Part shown: in pieces, positions 13,395-26,070 of the stretch
Numbering within the stretch: the first letter of the stretch is position 1
Layout of the letters: every line of letters begins with the position of its first letter
NCBI RefSeq assembly: GCF_030867145.1
Contig: NC_134415.1
Coordinates: 68,477,300 to 68,541,299, forward strand
Direction: 5' to 3'
Origin: Opisthocomus hoazin
Taxonomy: Eukaryota; Chordata; Aves; Opisthocomiformes; Opisthocomidae
DNA length: 64,000 nucleotides
Translations under genes and position numbers: made by a program
Notes under the pieces: model-generated
What the model was told of the DNA's origin: nothing
Databases searched by the model: none
The model's input: only the letters and a program-made list of their open reading frames with translations

Positions 13395-14345
13395 TCTTGC
13401 CAATCTTCTCAAGCAAGACAAATAAAACAGTCCATGTAATTATAAGCCTGATAGCCTGAAACTAATCCCAGGTAAAATACTCTCTAGCTGATCTGAGAGT
13501 CAACTAATAAAAAATTAAAAGGAAGCGGTATATTTAATGCTGAACAAGGTTCAGTTATGAAGAAGTAGCTTGTTATCTGTTGATAACACTATGAGATTGA
13601 TTGCAGAAGCTAACTGTGGCTGTTGTAATAGACTCTGCAGGGTGTGTGATGTGGTACGACATGGCAGTTTGATGAAGAGGCAAAGTGGATTAAAAACTGA
13701 CTGGTAGGTCTCAAAATGTACTGGGGATTTTTGTTTTAATAGTTGTACTCTACTGATTCAAACAGAGATTAATTTTTCACATTACTCCATTTGAAACTCT
13801 TCATGAGCAGCCTAGAGAAATGCAGTCATTTGCATATGTTAAAAAAAAACGGGGGTCATTAATCAGTTATGAAGAAAACAGGTCTCTGATACAGGGCAAC
13901 ATCTATGTGTCAGTAAATGAGATGCAAGTAGACAATATACATTTGAGTGTGGCCTATAATGAAAGTAATTCTCTACAAAGACTGCAAGTTAAGTCCTGGA
14001 GAGGACTGTAGTGGAGTCAAGAGGTCCTGGTGCATCATCTGCTGAACATGAGCTTCAGAACAACGATGGCAAAACCACCTGATGTCATCTTTGCTATGTC
14101 CTGATTATAAAAGCACGAAAGGAACAGAGAGGTTTGTATCATGCCCACAGGGAGGCTGCTGCTGAAATGTTTGTCCCATCTGATGCCTACAAATTCAAGG
14201 AAGATGATGATGAAATTGGAGAATATTCAGGAAATAGCCACGGAAATTACTGAAGGATTGGAAAGCATGTCTCTTGAGAAAGAAATAGACGGTTTTAACT
14301 TATTTAGTGTATTCAAAAGTATGTTGGCCAGGGAGATATTCACTT
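13395..14345 (+). mobile_element. Old, decayed CR1-like LINE relic (RT region)
   Basis: Collinear traces of a CR1-type reverse transcriptase run left to right with many stops and indels. At 13438 the plus strand reads NYKPDSLKLIPGKI, matching [14 protein letters not shown] in the younger CR1 at about 4387. At about 13687 it reads KWIKN followed by a stop, where the younger copy has [10 protein letters not shown]. Near 14040 lie remnants of the segment before the C-terminal part, and 14180-14345 matches the stretch corresponding to [31 protein letters not shown] in diverged form (for example an ILQ/IFR-type helix followed by GLESMSLEKE). The nucleotide wording resembles old amniote CR1/L3-like families rather than the bird CR1 copies elsewhere here; that is from memory of the families, not a search. 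No 3' tail is visible. Confidence 0.7.
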
Positions 14346-14764
14346 TCTAAACATGGGAAACAGAGATATGATAGTTAGTCTTCAAGCTAATAAACAAATG
14401 CCAAAACTGGAAAATTGAGCTGGCCAAACATAAAATCTTTTTTTCACGTGGTTTCCTAGGGATAGCAAAGTCTATGCGATCGGGCTCTCTGTTCATCTTT
14501 GAGTTCCACCGCTTGTTTTTCCTCCTCATCCCCTCCCACCCAGGCATGTTTAAAATATCTTTCGCATGCTTGTCCAGTTGCAACCAAAGTTGCTGGGGTG
14601 AGGCAGTGAGAAAATATAAAATCTCAAAGGTATGACAAATCCGTAAGCATCCTGACAACAAGCAAGTGGGCAGAGAGGTTTGTGGACCCGTGCTCTCAGG
14701 CAGAGGAGGGCAGCTATGATCACGCCCCATGCTGTCTAAGCAGATGCCAGCCGGCCGGTCAGTG

Positions 14765-14796
<32 letters not shown>

Positions 14797-17700
14797 CCAG
14801 TTAGACAGCTCACACCCCATTTGGCTAATACAAGATTTTTCTAAAAGCCTGACCAAGAGCTTGGCAAAGATTGAACCAGAGCAGTCCTGTGGGTTGTATA
14901 TTACAGAAGATCAGGGTGGTAACCTTTCTGGTCTTACCATCTCTCTGAATCCATGGCCATTTGACTCATAAAAATGAAGCCAGTGAAGAAAGCAAAAGGA
15001 AAAAAAAAAAAAATTAACCAGTCAGCTTGTTCAAGGGAAACAGCCATGTCAGACAACAAAGAGGAGTTTAAATGTCCTACTCCAGTTTAACAGGTGCCAC
15101 TGGGTCTGGCTTTGTCCCGCTCTCCGCTGGGATCACCCAGAACTGTGTGAGCGGGGCTACCAGGGAAGTCCGAGAGGTGGCTGCAGCATTGTCTCACCTG
15201 TGGCAGAGTTTAGCTGTCCGAGGTGGAAATAAATGGGAGCTGCCCTGGCTGCTCTCCTGGCCCTCTGCCACACAGACAGCACAGACAGCCCAACAGGACA
15301 TCCCTTCCGTCACCAGCATCTTGGCCCTAGAGCCCAGCGCAGTCATGGGCTCTGCCAGTGGCTCCAATTTACATGCAATTCCCTGGGCTGGGAACTGCCC
15401 CATCCCCTGCTATGGGGCAACGGCTTGTGGGTGGGCAGCTGGGGCATTAACCTTCATACCTCTGGCTGCGACTGCATGGCCAGCACAAAGGTGGCTTGAC
15501 CCGGCCACACAGCCCTTGCCCCGCTCCCCTCCCTCTGTGCCTGCACACTCACGCCTACACGGCTGCCTGCCGGGGAGCAGCATGGCGAGGATGCTTCGGG
15601 AACGCTTATTCTGCAGCTGGACCCAGGTCACCACGCAACCACAGAAGCGACAGTGCCAGCACTAAGTGACAGGTAACACTGGGCAGGAGCAAGCGGTTCG
15701 AGGATGCAGGGTGTGAAGGAGGCTTGAGCCGAACATGAAAACCCCACACAGCAGTGTTGTCTGCCAAATCCACAAGCAAACGCAATTTGCAGCCCCCAGG
15801 CAGTGAGCCCAGGCTGAACTCCACAGCTTCAGAGGCACTAGTCCTCGGGCTGGCCTGTGTAACTGAGGTGTAACTGCAGAAACCGCCATCACACGTTAGA
15901 GTGTCATATGGGCATGTCCTGTGAGAGTCTCATACACCGTAAGCAAGCTTCTGTCCCTAGGGCATTTAGTTCATGCTGAATATTTCACTTGTCAAGCAGT
16001 CTCCAGAGGAGGAAGGAGGCATCCCCGGGCACTGGGGCTGTGGGGTGAGCTGGCGAGGAACAGAGCCCCACCGGGTGCTCCCCAGCCGGGTGTCTGCAGG
16101 CTTCCAGAGAGGCAAAGCGTTGGTTTGCACAACCTCCCTCGCCAGGGAACCACCTCTAGCACTTGCTCAGAACATGCTGAAAGGTAATTTAAGACTGTGA
16201 CTGACAGATTTATTCCTATTTGCTTTTCAGATAAGCACTTGGTAAATAAGCGTCGCGGTTTTGGGGCTGTTGTAGGGGCAGTGCCGGACTGGCTTTACTT
16301 GAGTACCCACGTGTGGCTTTGGTGTTCAGGCTGATTGCTGCCACCCAAAAAGCTGGCCTTGAAGCAGTATATTACCTTATGTATTTTGAATATTAGAAAT
16401 GGTGAAGCTGTTGGTTTGAGCTGGCCTTTTCCACATTTCATCTCCCAGCTTGGGGAATTCAAAGGTATCATCTGAGGCCATGGGGCTCTACTATAATGAT
16501 GGAAAAAAATGGACAACGCAGTTATTGCTGCTTCAGAATTCAAGGTGGCACCTACACTCCTGCGCTCTGCAACCCAGAGTTATATGACTCTTCCTGAAGA
16601 AACTGCAGCTCAAAAGGCCTCATGCCAGCCTTGAAAACATAAGAGAAAAAGAAAAGTCCAGTTTTTGTGCAAGGAGAAGAGGATGTTTACAGGGTTTATT
16701 CCAGCGAAGAAAGAAAAAAGCTCTGAGGGGTGGTGCAGGAGAGATCTCTAAACACTGGGAAAGGTTTTAACAGCACTGTATCTGCCTGAATCAACAGTCA
16801 AACAATAGTGTTATAAAGTTAAATATCACACTAACTTCCTTCATATGGTCCTGACCTTTATTCTTCCATCTCTGCTACCTACCTTCTTTCCATTTCTGAG
16901 CCTGTTCTGCCTTCCCTGCTCAATGCCCATGTGTTGTCCGGCAGTAAATATCAGCTGTCCTTTGGAAGTCAGTGATAGATTGGGGAAAAAAAAAAAAGCA
17001 CTAAAAGGCACTAAACCTGACACTGGAGACTCACCAGTCTGAAACTCCAGGACTCTCTTGTCAAAGCTGACGGCCAAGGAAAACTTGTGTGTGGAGGGGG
17101 AAAGGCTGGTGGTCTGCGCATCGCTCACAGCCAGGCTGGCACCAGGTCCTCTGTGAACTGAACACAACAGAAGGCAGCACCGAAGTTTTGCTCCGCTTTT
17201 CTCTGGGAGCCAGAAGGAAGTTAAGTCTTACTTTGAAGACAGTCATCCTTCCCCGTGGACAGCCCAAAGGACACATCGATTTCTGCCTTCGGAGGTGTGT
17301 TAGTGAGAGGTGGGACAGGGGCTCCCAGCCCTTTGCCCAAGTTTGCATCTGATTAACAACTTGGCCCTGTGAAATTTCCTTAGCTTAAGGAATATAATGT
17401 CTGTAATGAGCCTCAGAAGGGCTTTGAGGATAAGGCTTTGATGAGGATTAAGCTGTGCAGCATAAAGGAGTTGCTTTGCACTTTGGGAACATGGACAGCC
17501 TTAGTAGATATTCCAGTCAGCAAGTCCTGTCAGTGTTTAAGGATTCAGATATTCTGTTGGGATTTATTATTTAGTTGAAAGTAGAGACAAAATTAGCAGG
17601 GATAAAACAGAATTTACAACAGCTATGTGTAAACGTCTATCAAACATGCTTTTTGCTCAGAGCTTAACCTACAAATGTGCCATGTAGTCCCCCTTTTCAC

Positions 17701-19240
17701 TGCAGAACAAGTGTGTGGTGTCTTTATAGCGGCGAGATCTAGCATAAGAACAAAGTCTGTTTTTGCGTTCATCTTCAGTCACACTGATGCAAACATGCAG
17801 AGATGTCTGTAACTGTGCTTGAAGTGAATAGCTAAGAAAACTGCCATGCATACTTTTTTTTCTAGACTCCCAGGAGCTGTGAGTCAATCACTACTGAATA
17901 TGCCTAGAAAGTCCCAGATAACCTCGTTGGAATTTCATTACAGGCAACTGTGTAAAAACTGTGCAGAAGTAAGTTCAAATAGTACATAGAAATCACAATA
18001 TAATATTTTAAATGTTTGAAAACCGCTGGTAAATGGAAAGGAGTTCCCTAGCCAGCCTTTATTAGCATAAAAGGTGGTTAAGTTTTCTTCTGCTATTACG
18101 ATAATGCTTTTCATTTCCATCTTAATTTCCTCTAGTTGTTTCAGTGTTAAACATAGCACCAGTGTTAGCAAAACCTGTCTTCCCTTGCTGTCCTAAGGGC
18201 TCGCAGTGAGTGCGGTCCCTGACACCCAGCACACATGGGTACGGGGGAGCGGCGGTCCCTGTGGGCTCCCCAGGCCCTTGTGGGTGCCACTCACCTGCTC
18301 TTGCCGAGCTGCAGTGCTGCAGCTCCTCCTGGGCGTGACGTGTCTGGGCAAAAAGTGGAATGGCGTTAACTCAGATCATGGCTTTGCCATCCGCAGGGTG
18401 GAAAGCCGTGCAAGGAAAGCGCCTTGCACCGTCAGCTTCCCAAATGGGGCAAGCAGAGGATCAGCCCCTTGCTCGGCTGCTCTGGAGCTGGGTTAGGAAG
18501 CTGCGGGGTGGCTGCCCTCAGCTGTCACCAAACACAAAGGCACTCAGAAATTGCTAGCCTTGCAGGCTGCTTGGATTATTTTCTCTTTTTCGCTTTTCCT
18601 TGGTGTTAAGTTCCATCCCTAAATAGATTAATGAAGCAGAGCCCGTAAACCTTGCTATTAATTTAGTTGAAAAACATGCCAGCTAGACAAGCCAATAGTA
18701 TACTAATTGAATAAGTTATTTAAATAGCAAGGTATGTGGATAAACAGATTTATTACTGAGCAAGAATTTAGAAGACATGTTATTTGTTATGTTCTGTTCA
18801 TAGGTATTTCTCCTAGCTTGTTATCTACACAGATATGTGTGTATATTATAGTTAACATCTTCTATATTTTGATATTTGTCCACATGCATATACATTTGGG
18901 GGAAAACAAATGTGTGCAATTAGTTTTTAAGACATTAGTTATGCACTCACTGTAGGTATTCTGCAACACCTTTTCCATTAAAAGCATGGTTATTTTACAT
19001 GCTCACAACTGGAAAGGCACGACAATTTGGCCTGCAGTTTCCTGTGCTTGAATAACCTAACCAATAATGTTGTCCTTGAAGGAATAAATCAAAGTTCTTC
19101 AGACTTTTTTTTTATCATGGAAAACCAAAACCCAAACATTTCCTGTCTTTGTTCTTCTGAACTTGGATATTGAAATTCAAAAGCTGGCGAAGATGCTGTT
19201 TAATTATTTACAGAGGACCGAGATGTCAAAAATACAGCAT
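14346..19240. other. Non-coding stretch with GC-richer patches
   Basis: It holds the CA microsatellite listed separately and A runs at about 15000-15013 and 16985-16996. It has GC-richer patches at about 15080-16190 and 18190-18560. The 197-codon frame at 15072-15665 in the first patch overlaps others on the opposite strand and has no domain I know. Confidence 0.5.
14765..14793. repeat. CA dinucleotide microsatellite
   Basis: About 14 uninterrupted CA units. It is the only long dinucleotide array in the window and is likely to be length-variable between individuals. Confidence 0.97.
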
Positions 19241-19308
19241 CATAGCAATAACAGCAATAGTAATAGCGATAAATAATAATAACAACAACAATAATAATAC
19301 TAATAAAC
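19241..19308. repeat. AAT/AAC-type trinucleotide repeat
   Basis: An imperfect array of AAT and AAC units with interruptions; the purest part is about 19271-19300. Low-complexity repeat only. Confidence 0.85.
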
Positions 19309-21854
19309 AATGCAGAGAGGGCATGGGCATTCCGGGGTGCAGTGCAGTGGAGGGTGCTGTATCTCACAGCCAGGTGACAACATCCTCTGTTGTGTGGCGG
19401 CTCTGGAAGGGGAAGGGAGCCAGTGGCAGTCTGTTTGCCAGGGCTTCCTCTTGCAACTTTACCTTGGGGAGAAAAGCTTCGTCTCCTACACTTTCTGGTT
19501 AATCTCAGTGGATTTTTGACAAGCCATGAGATTCATACCTTACATTATCCATGTTCACACCATACTTCTAGCAAGGGTGTAAACCTGGCTCTGCCCTGGT
19601 ACTTCCATAGGCTGTGAGAGATCCAGGATTTTACTCCTTAATTTTTAAGTTTCCTTATCTTGAGTTTTTGAATTAAAGACTACAGAAATCAGTGGCACTA
19701 TTCACAATATTAGCATTTCGTTAATGTTGCTTTCTTCTCTTCATGTGTTCAGGATGAGTGATTGCCTGGGTTAGCTCAGACACCTGTCGCAACATGCTGT
19801 ACAGCAAACGACCCAGTGGCAGGCACGGCTTTGACAAGGAAGCTCCGTGACTGCACTCACGTTGCTTGGCTCAAGGTTCTACTCTGCCACCTCTTAAAGC
19901 TGGTTTAAGGGTGGGCTAGTGTCAAAACAGGTGGGTTTATCTTCCCTCTGTCACCTTTCAGCCCGCCGTTGGCCACATGTTGTTGTGGTGTCCCTCAGAC
20001 TGGTACCAGTGTTCACGTGGCCGTGCAATGAGCTGGGTGCCACAATTTATCTGGCTCAAAGCTAATCTTTACCTTTGTAACTGCCATTGCCAGATTAATT
20101 TTCAGCAGCCAGCTTGGTGAAAGTAGAGTTGGCTCAAGTGAGACAGTAAGCAGAGCGGGGAGAAAGCGGTGAGGTCTATCGGATCAGCCATTTTAGTGAG
20201 AAACAGCTCACATAATGATTTTAAGCGACCAAGAGTCAACAAGACCCTTTCAGAGCACGGCTTGTGATAAGCAGTACTGTTAAAGGGCACTTCCTCACCT
20301 CCCCTCTGTTAAATTTGCACTTGCAAAATACGCTATCATATAGACAACTAAATATGCTATAAAATCATCGAGTCTGTTTTTCTGCACTTCACTGTTCTTC
20401 AATGCTCAACTAAAGCACAGCAGAAAAGGCAGTGAGAGAATTAAAGAAAAGAAAGAGAAGATAAGGGAATTTCAAAACAGGCCTTTGACCTGCAAAGCAG
20501 TGATGAGAAGTGAATTTTCTCTTTAGTTTATGGAAATTACAGTCTTCTGCCTAGATAGAGATAACTCTGCAACGCAACTTCATTCTTGCTGAGCTTTTCT
20601 TTCCTTTAATCCCGCTGACTAGAAACAGTCTATTTCTGTACTGTAAGCATCATCTACTTCAACTGAAAAGCCTTAATTTAATTTTTCTAGACAGGACTGT
20701 GAGATATTTCTCTGGTTCTATTGTGAATAGAAGAAGGCTAGGTAAAAATCTATTTATTTCTCAAACTAAATATAGTGACTGGAGATTTAAATCCTATGAA
20801 ATTGGGCAGCACATTTGTGATTCTTCTGTTTCATCTTGAGAGTTTCATACATGTGACTGCTGTTTTCTAGCTCCAAAGAGAGGATAAAATGTATAAATCA
20901 GGCACTGAACTTCATCTGCATTTCATCTCCTGGGAAAGGGGGAACAGGAGATGGAGCCCTTGTGGAGATTAACCTGATAACAAAATTATAAACGAGATGC
21001 TTGCATGGTGGCAGCAGTGAGGTGAGTGCAATGTGGAGTAAAAAAATGCATAGCTAGCTCATGAACTAGTTATAGCTGGCTTAATTTCACTAAAGTTTCT
21101 GGAATGGCACTCATATTTTTTTCCAGCTGAAGAGCAGAGAAGTGAAGAGCTTTCATCAGAAACAGTGTAGAAAAGTATTTCAGAGACATAAATATTGGGC
21201 TGATCGGCATGAAAGAGGCAAAAGAGAAGTCTGTAGTCAGTTTTTCTCATTTGGGGGAGAACTACTGCAGAGAGTACTGGGGGAGAATGCAGACTGACAC
21301 ACCACACACAACTGAATTCATCCCCTCAACATCGCTGTAGGAGAAGATGGAGGAACTGCTAACGGTGGTAAATGGGCCAGCAAGACAAAATACTGCAATG
21401 CTGCAAGGAGCACATCATTATGCAGCCCTGCTGCCATGGTCATCCATACAAACATAAAACCAAGTCGGCTGCTCTTCCACTGGCAATCACTGTGGGTTTG
21501 TGACGGCTCTGACCGTGGCTCACCGGTCCACGAGCGGGTCCCAGCAGCTGGGCTCTCCCCACCTGCAGCTCCCACAGCTGCGGTCTGTGTACATCCATCC
21601 CCTGCAGAAAACAACTCTGCTCCCTCCATGATACATTGATCAGTTTTTAATCTCCAGTGTTAGCTACAATTTTTATCATATGTCTTTCAAGTTTTGACAT
21701 GTAGGTTTTGTCGCTGTGGTTATCTTTCCTGTGTTCCTCGCATACAGGCAAAGAGTCCCTTCGCTCTTGGCAGCACCTGATGAAGAGCTTTCACAGGGTG
21801 TCAATAGTGCAGACAGTCACCCATTGCAATACCAGTTATGGGTATCATGGATTT
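19309..21854. other. Non-coding stretch, nothing recognised
   Basis: Only short frames without domain signatures were seen, and none is bounded by convincing splice sites. Confidence 0.5.
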
Positions 21855-22148
21855 CACAGAATCACAGAATGTTCGGGTTTGGAAGGGACCTCTGTGGGTC
21901 ATCTAGTCCAACCCTCCTGCCGAAGCAGGGTCACCTACAGCAGGCTGCACAGGACCTTGTCCAGGCAGGTCTTGAATATCTCCAGAGAAGGAGACTCCAC
22001 AACCTCCCTGGGCAGCCTGTTCCAGGGCTCCGTCACCCTCAGAGGGAAGAAGTTCTTCCTCATGTTCAGATGGAACTTCCTGTGCTTCTGTTTGTGCCCA
22101 TTGCCCCTTGTCCTGTCGCTGGGCACCACTGAAAAGAGACTGGCCCAG
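21855..22148 (-). mobile_element. CR1 LINE 3' end, truncated
   Basis: Read on the minus strand this is [20 protein letters not shown], then [20 protein letters not shown], a stop, a 3' UTR and the octamer tail (plus strand CACAGAATCACAGAATG at 21855). The wording of both coding part and 3' UTR matches the plus-strand CR1 at about 5490-5765, so it is the same subfamily in inverted orientation about 16 kb away. The fragment begins close to the GTTCAGCCTG-to-TTTTC junction area common to truncated copies. Confidence 0.93.
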
Positions 22149-25100
22149 AACAGGGCAGCAGATCACACGCCTAGTTCTATAACATTTGTTGTAAAATGTG
22201 GACACTGCTCATGCCATCACAGGATGCTCATATTTTATGCTTGCTGTCAGGGTTGTTTTTATGAGTACAAAAGCAGAGCAGGCAGCCAGGAACTCCCACC
22301 TGAGCCCGCACTGCAAAGTGGGGAAGCCTCACAGGGGAATCAAAGTGAGCAGAAAATGATATCCTCTCTTTAGGTCGTTTGCAAACTTCCACATGCAATG
22401 AAACGTGAGAGGCCACCTGACAAGAAGCAGGGTGGTAGCTGTAGCCACAGCAGCAAGTGAGGATCCAAACAAAGCCATGGGTTTCCATCTCACGGAAGCT
22501 GCGAGTTCAGGGCTGAAGTTAGATGAGAAGCAGGATTTTAGGACCTCCCTCTCCTAATATTTTTTGGTGGGAAATTAGACTAGTGGTGTTCAAACTTTTT
22601 TGCTTGTGCAGTAAAAAAATGCACCCCCAATAGAAGTGTATTTATTTATTTATAAATTATATATATGTATGACTGTACTCACACAGTGTGCACATTATAA
22701 AATACACACAAAAATTAAAATAGGATGAGACAAAGGTGAAACAAATGCTATTTTCCTTTTACTTTTAAATTAGGTTAATTAACGGTGTGTGCACACCCTG
22801 CTTTGGAAACTGCCGATTTAGGCAGCCCCCATACTCGAGGTGCCCTGAGACCCTCTCTGAGACACGCTGTCTCTCCCTTCCCCACAAGTGGCCATGGGTG
22901 TTTGCCTTGCATCTGGCCACCTTCTCCTCCTTGCCCACTCGGCTCAGCACAGAGCTGTCTCCACTCCTGCACCTACCGCTGCTCCTGGCAAGCATCGCCT
23001 TTAGAAATCCCCTGCCCTGGGCACCTCTGTTAACCACTCTAATGTTGTTTGTATCAGATTAATACAATCACTTAAGCAGCAGGTGCTGAGCTTTTAATTA
23101 CATCCACGGTATGTTCAGCCTGCACAGCACACAGATGCATTATTTTTCTACTCAATATACCCATCAGTTCTAATTATTCCAAAGCATTGGAGTCAGAAGA
23201 GTGCAAAAATGTCAAGGTATACTCTTGACTTTTTACACGGCTAGTCTTCAGAAAACAACCTTTGGGTCCAAAAATACCAGACCTCTTCATCACTCGCTCT
23301 ATCCTGATGAAGCAGACCCCTACCTTCCTTCTGGAAATACTTTCCATGTCCTACCCTAAGCCTAACACCACTGTTAGTCACAGCTCGACCACAACTGGCA
23401 GACACGAGCAAAATCAAGCAACGGGAAGGTCTAGGCTAACACATCCATGTACCTTCTCCACCCTGTCCAGCCCTAGGAGGAAATTGGTTTGGTCGTCTTA
23501 CCAGGTCTGGGAAGCAGACACTGCCCTGCAAGGTGGGCAAAGCCCTGGGCTCTCATCAACCCCAACTTTCTTCTTACATCGCCTTGCAGCCTTCTGCCAT
23601 TCTTACATCTCCTAACCCTAACCCTAAGACCAAACACAACCTCAGCGACAGCCTGGGCAGACCAGATGCCTGGCCACATCGCAGCTTGCAGTGTCCTTGA
23701 TCATCTTCTTTGCTCTTGGGGATACTAGGTTAATGTAGGCTTCACAGGAAACATAACCATGGTTGTTCCTTCTGCAAGATGCTGAAGGTGTTTGACTCTG
23801 CTCTGAGGGCTGTCCCTCACCACCAGGCCCTGGAGGAGGCAGCCCCCGCCATGGCTTGGGGCTGCAGTCTGCCATGCCCAGGGGGTGGGAAGCAGGCGTT
23901 ATCCTAGGAGCAATGGCTTTGCTTTTCTTTCTCAGTAGAGTTTGTGCCAAGTTGTGGTTTCTGTGTGGGCTGTAAAAAGATGGCACAAAGCCCAGAAATT
24001 TTTCATTAATTTAGTAGGACTTTGACCATTACCAGGAGTGTGGCTGATGGTGATAACTGAGGGGTTTTGTTGCACGTGCCCTTGGATGGGTCTGTGGGCT
24101 GTCATTCAGCTCAGGGTTTGGTTTTTAGCTGGTGTTTGCATTCAGCAACCCAAAGCTCCCGGTCCCCAGCTGGACACCTCACTATGCAGGAGGCTGGCAT
24201 GGCTTGGGCCCAAAGCCTCTTCTCATCTTTTGCAGACTGAGTCCCATGGCGTACATCAGGGATGGTTCTGTAAGCTGAGCACAAATTTAGGTTTGAATGC
24301 CACGGGGAAAGAGGACTAATGGCCTCACCAAATATCCACATCTGCACTCTTCATAGCTGCCCATGTCCTCTAAAATCCAATAACTAACCAAGGATGTTTG
24401 CTCAAGTCTGAAACACCTGAGTGGTTATGCAGGCGGCTGCCTTCAATTACAACCCATCTTTTCTCTCTTCTTTTCTCAAGTGTAATTCTCTGCCTGGATG
24501 GCCTTAAGGGCAGGGTACTGATTAGTGCTGGAAAATCAATAGCCTCAAGAACAAAAGTTATTGCTGGCACTTAGATGAACTGGAGTTTACAGGAGGAAAG
24601 GAGCTGGCAGTATTAGCCAAGGTTTTTGTTCTCTTCCTTTCTCACTGTTCATCAATATGTTGCTCAGGCTAGGTCAGGATTTCTTCTAACTGGGAGTTAG
24701 GAAACCTGCATCCTTGGGAAGCCAGATTGCTCCTGGGCACGGCTGGCCACAGGAAGATTCCCCATACTGCTTGCAGGAGCCAGAATCCTTCGTCTGCTGG
24801 AGCAAGGACCAGTTCCCTCATTAATTACTCCAGGCTAGTGTTGGAGCTATTTATGTTTTACCCTAGATTCAGGCAAACCTGGAAATATTACAGAACACCC
24901 AAGTCCTCTGTACATGACCTCTTTAAAACAATTTCTCTACCAACACAAAGCTAGCAGCTGCGTTGCTCAGCCTGTTAGAAAACAAGGCAAAGCAAGACCA
25001 CTGCCATTGATTCTGAGGTGCAGAAAACATGCCTTGAAACAATTTTCCAGGAAAGGTTTCATTTTTATTTCCCGAGAAGTATTTATGACAGGAGTTAAAT

Positions 25101-25974
25101 TAAAAAAAAAAAAAAAAGATGTTCATATCTGGCAGAGCTGTATTCTTTCAGTATCTTAGAAAAGTAGTTTCAGGAGAAGACATTTCTATAACAAAAACAT
25201 TTGTCTGATTACTTTCCTGAGTACTCATCTTAATTTCTTGGTCATGACGGTAAAATGATAAACTTTGTCACTAGTACATAAGGAGCAGGCATGTTTCAGC
25301 CTCTTTGGGCTTTTGAGGTAGCCGTAAGAGACTAAAACTCTTTATGTTTCACAGCTTTTATGGTTGGCCCTATTTTAATAGCTGCATTATTGAAGAGGGT
25401 GGGTTTTGTTCTGGTTTCTAGGTGAAATACCAAACTCCGAAATTCTCTCAGAATGTCCTGTTTGTCCTCTGCTTATGGCATTTTTATGGCACACATTAAT
25501 AATCCCTGGGGAAAAAAAAATAATCGTGGTTAGAATTCTACTCCTAGTGCATAAAAGCAGCTTATTGACCTTTCTAAAGGCTTTTCTTTCCATTTTTTAA
25601 TTGGCTTATCCATACATTTTGTTGAAAGTTAAGCTTCAGAGGTTCCTGATGCAAAGAACATCTCCTTGTTTGCGTGACTCTGGATAACCTTGAAGTGCCC
25701 TGAGTCAACGGCAAATCCAGGAGGGAGAAAACAGAAACAGCAAACTGAGTGGCACACCACTTCTCAGGTGCACAGAATACGCCCGGACCAGCGAGTCGGG
25801 CAGTACACAGCAGGGTATGCTCTGCTATCAGGGATGCTTTGGGACCATTTCCATTATGCAGAGGCCTGTCATCAGTAAAAAGGATGACCACTGACTGTGA
25901 GTACTGACAAGAAATCACTTCTAAGCAGCACCTTACATCCAGTAATGCACAAATAGTTTACGTGTTTAATTTCT
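22149..25974. other. Non-coding stretch with AT-rich and telomere-like patches
   Basis: An AT-rich patch lies at about 22638-22670. A short run of CCCTAA units lies at 23611-23627 and is listed separately. No exon or larger repeat could be supported. Confidence 0.5.
23611..23627. repeat. Short interstitial telomere-like run
   Basis: Seventeen bases of CCTAACCCTAACCCTAA, nearly three CCCTAA units. Too short to claim a former telomere; it could be chance. Confidence 0.5.
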
Positions 25975-26070
25975 TACAATACTACAATGAAGTAGAAATA
26001 TTTTACCTAGCTGCACAATCAAGATGGGTAAACTGAGGCATCAAAGAGCTTCCTTGCTGTACACTAAAGC
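25975..26070 (+). repeat. Possible MIR/CORE-SINE relic
   Basis: The segment contains GATGGGTAAACTGAGGCATC followed by a region rich in the wording expected after it in MIR elements (consensus remembered as a GAGGAAACTGAGGC core). MIR is an ancient amniote SINE, so copies in birds are old and degraded. Only the core is recognisable, so borders are approximate. Confidence 0.45.

Noticed and set aside
15072-15665. 197-codon open frame on the plus strand
   Set aside because: GC-richer patch with overlapping frames on both strands, and no family resemblance.
18295-18343. 49-base stretch on the minus strand flanked by a good acceptor (CACTTTTTGCCCAG) and donor (GTGAGTGG)
   Set aside because: It looks like a small exon, but with no neighbouring exons and no coding signal the match of two short splice words in 64 kb is expected by chance.
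22568-22625. Words resembling the end of an old hAT-type DNA transposon (GTGGTGTTCAAACTTTTTTG)
   Set aside because: Only one short end is seen, without a matching inverted end or target duplication.
23611-23627. Telomere-like CCCTAA run considered as a chromosome fusion scar
   Set aside because: Fewer than three units; too short to carry that meaning.
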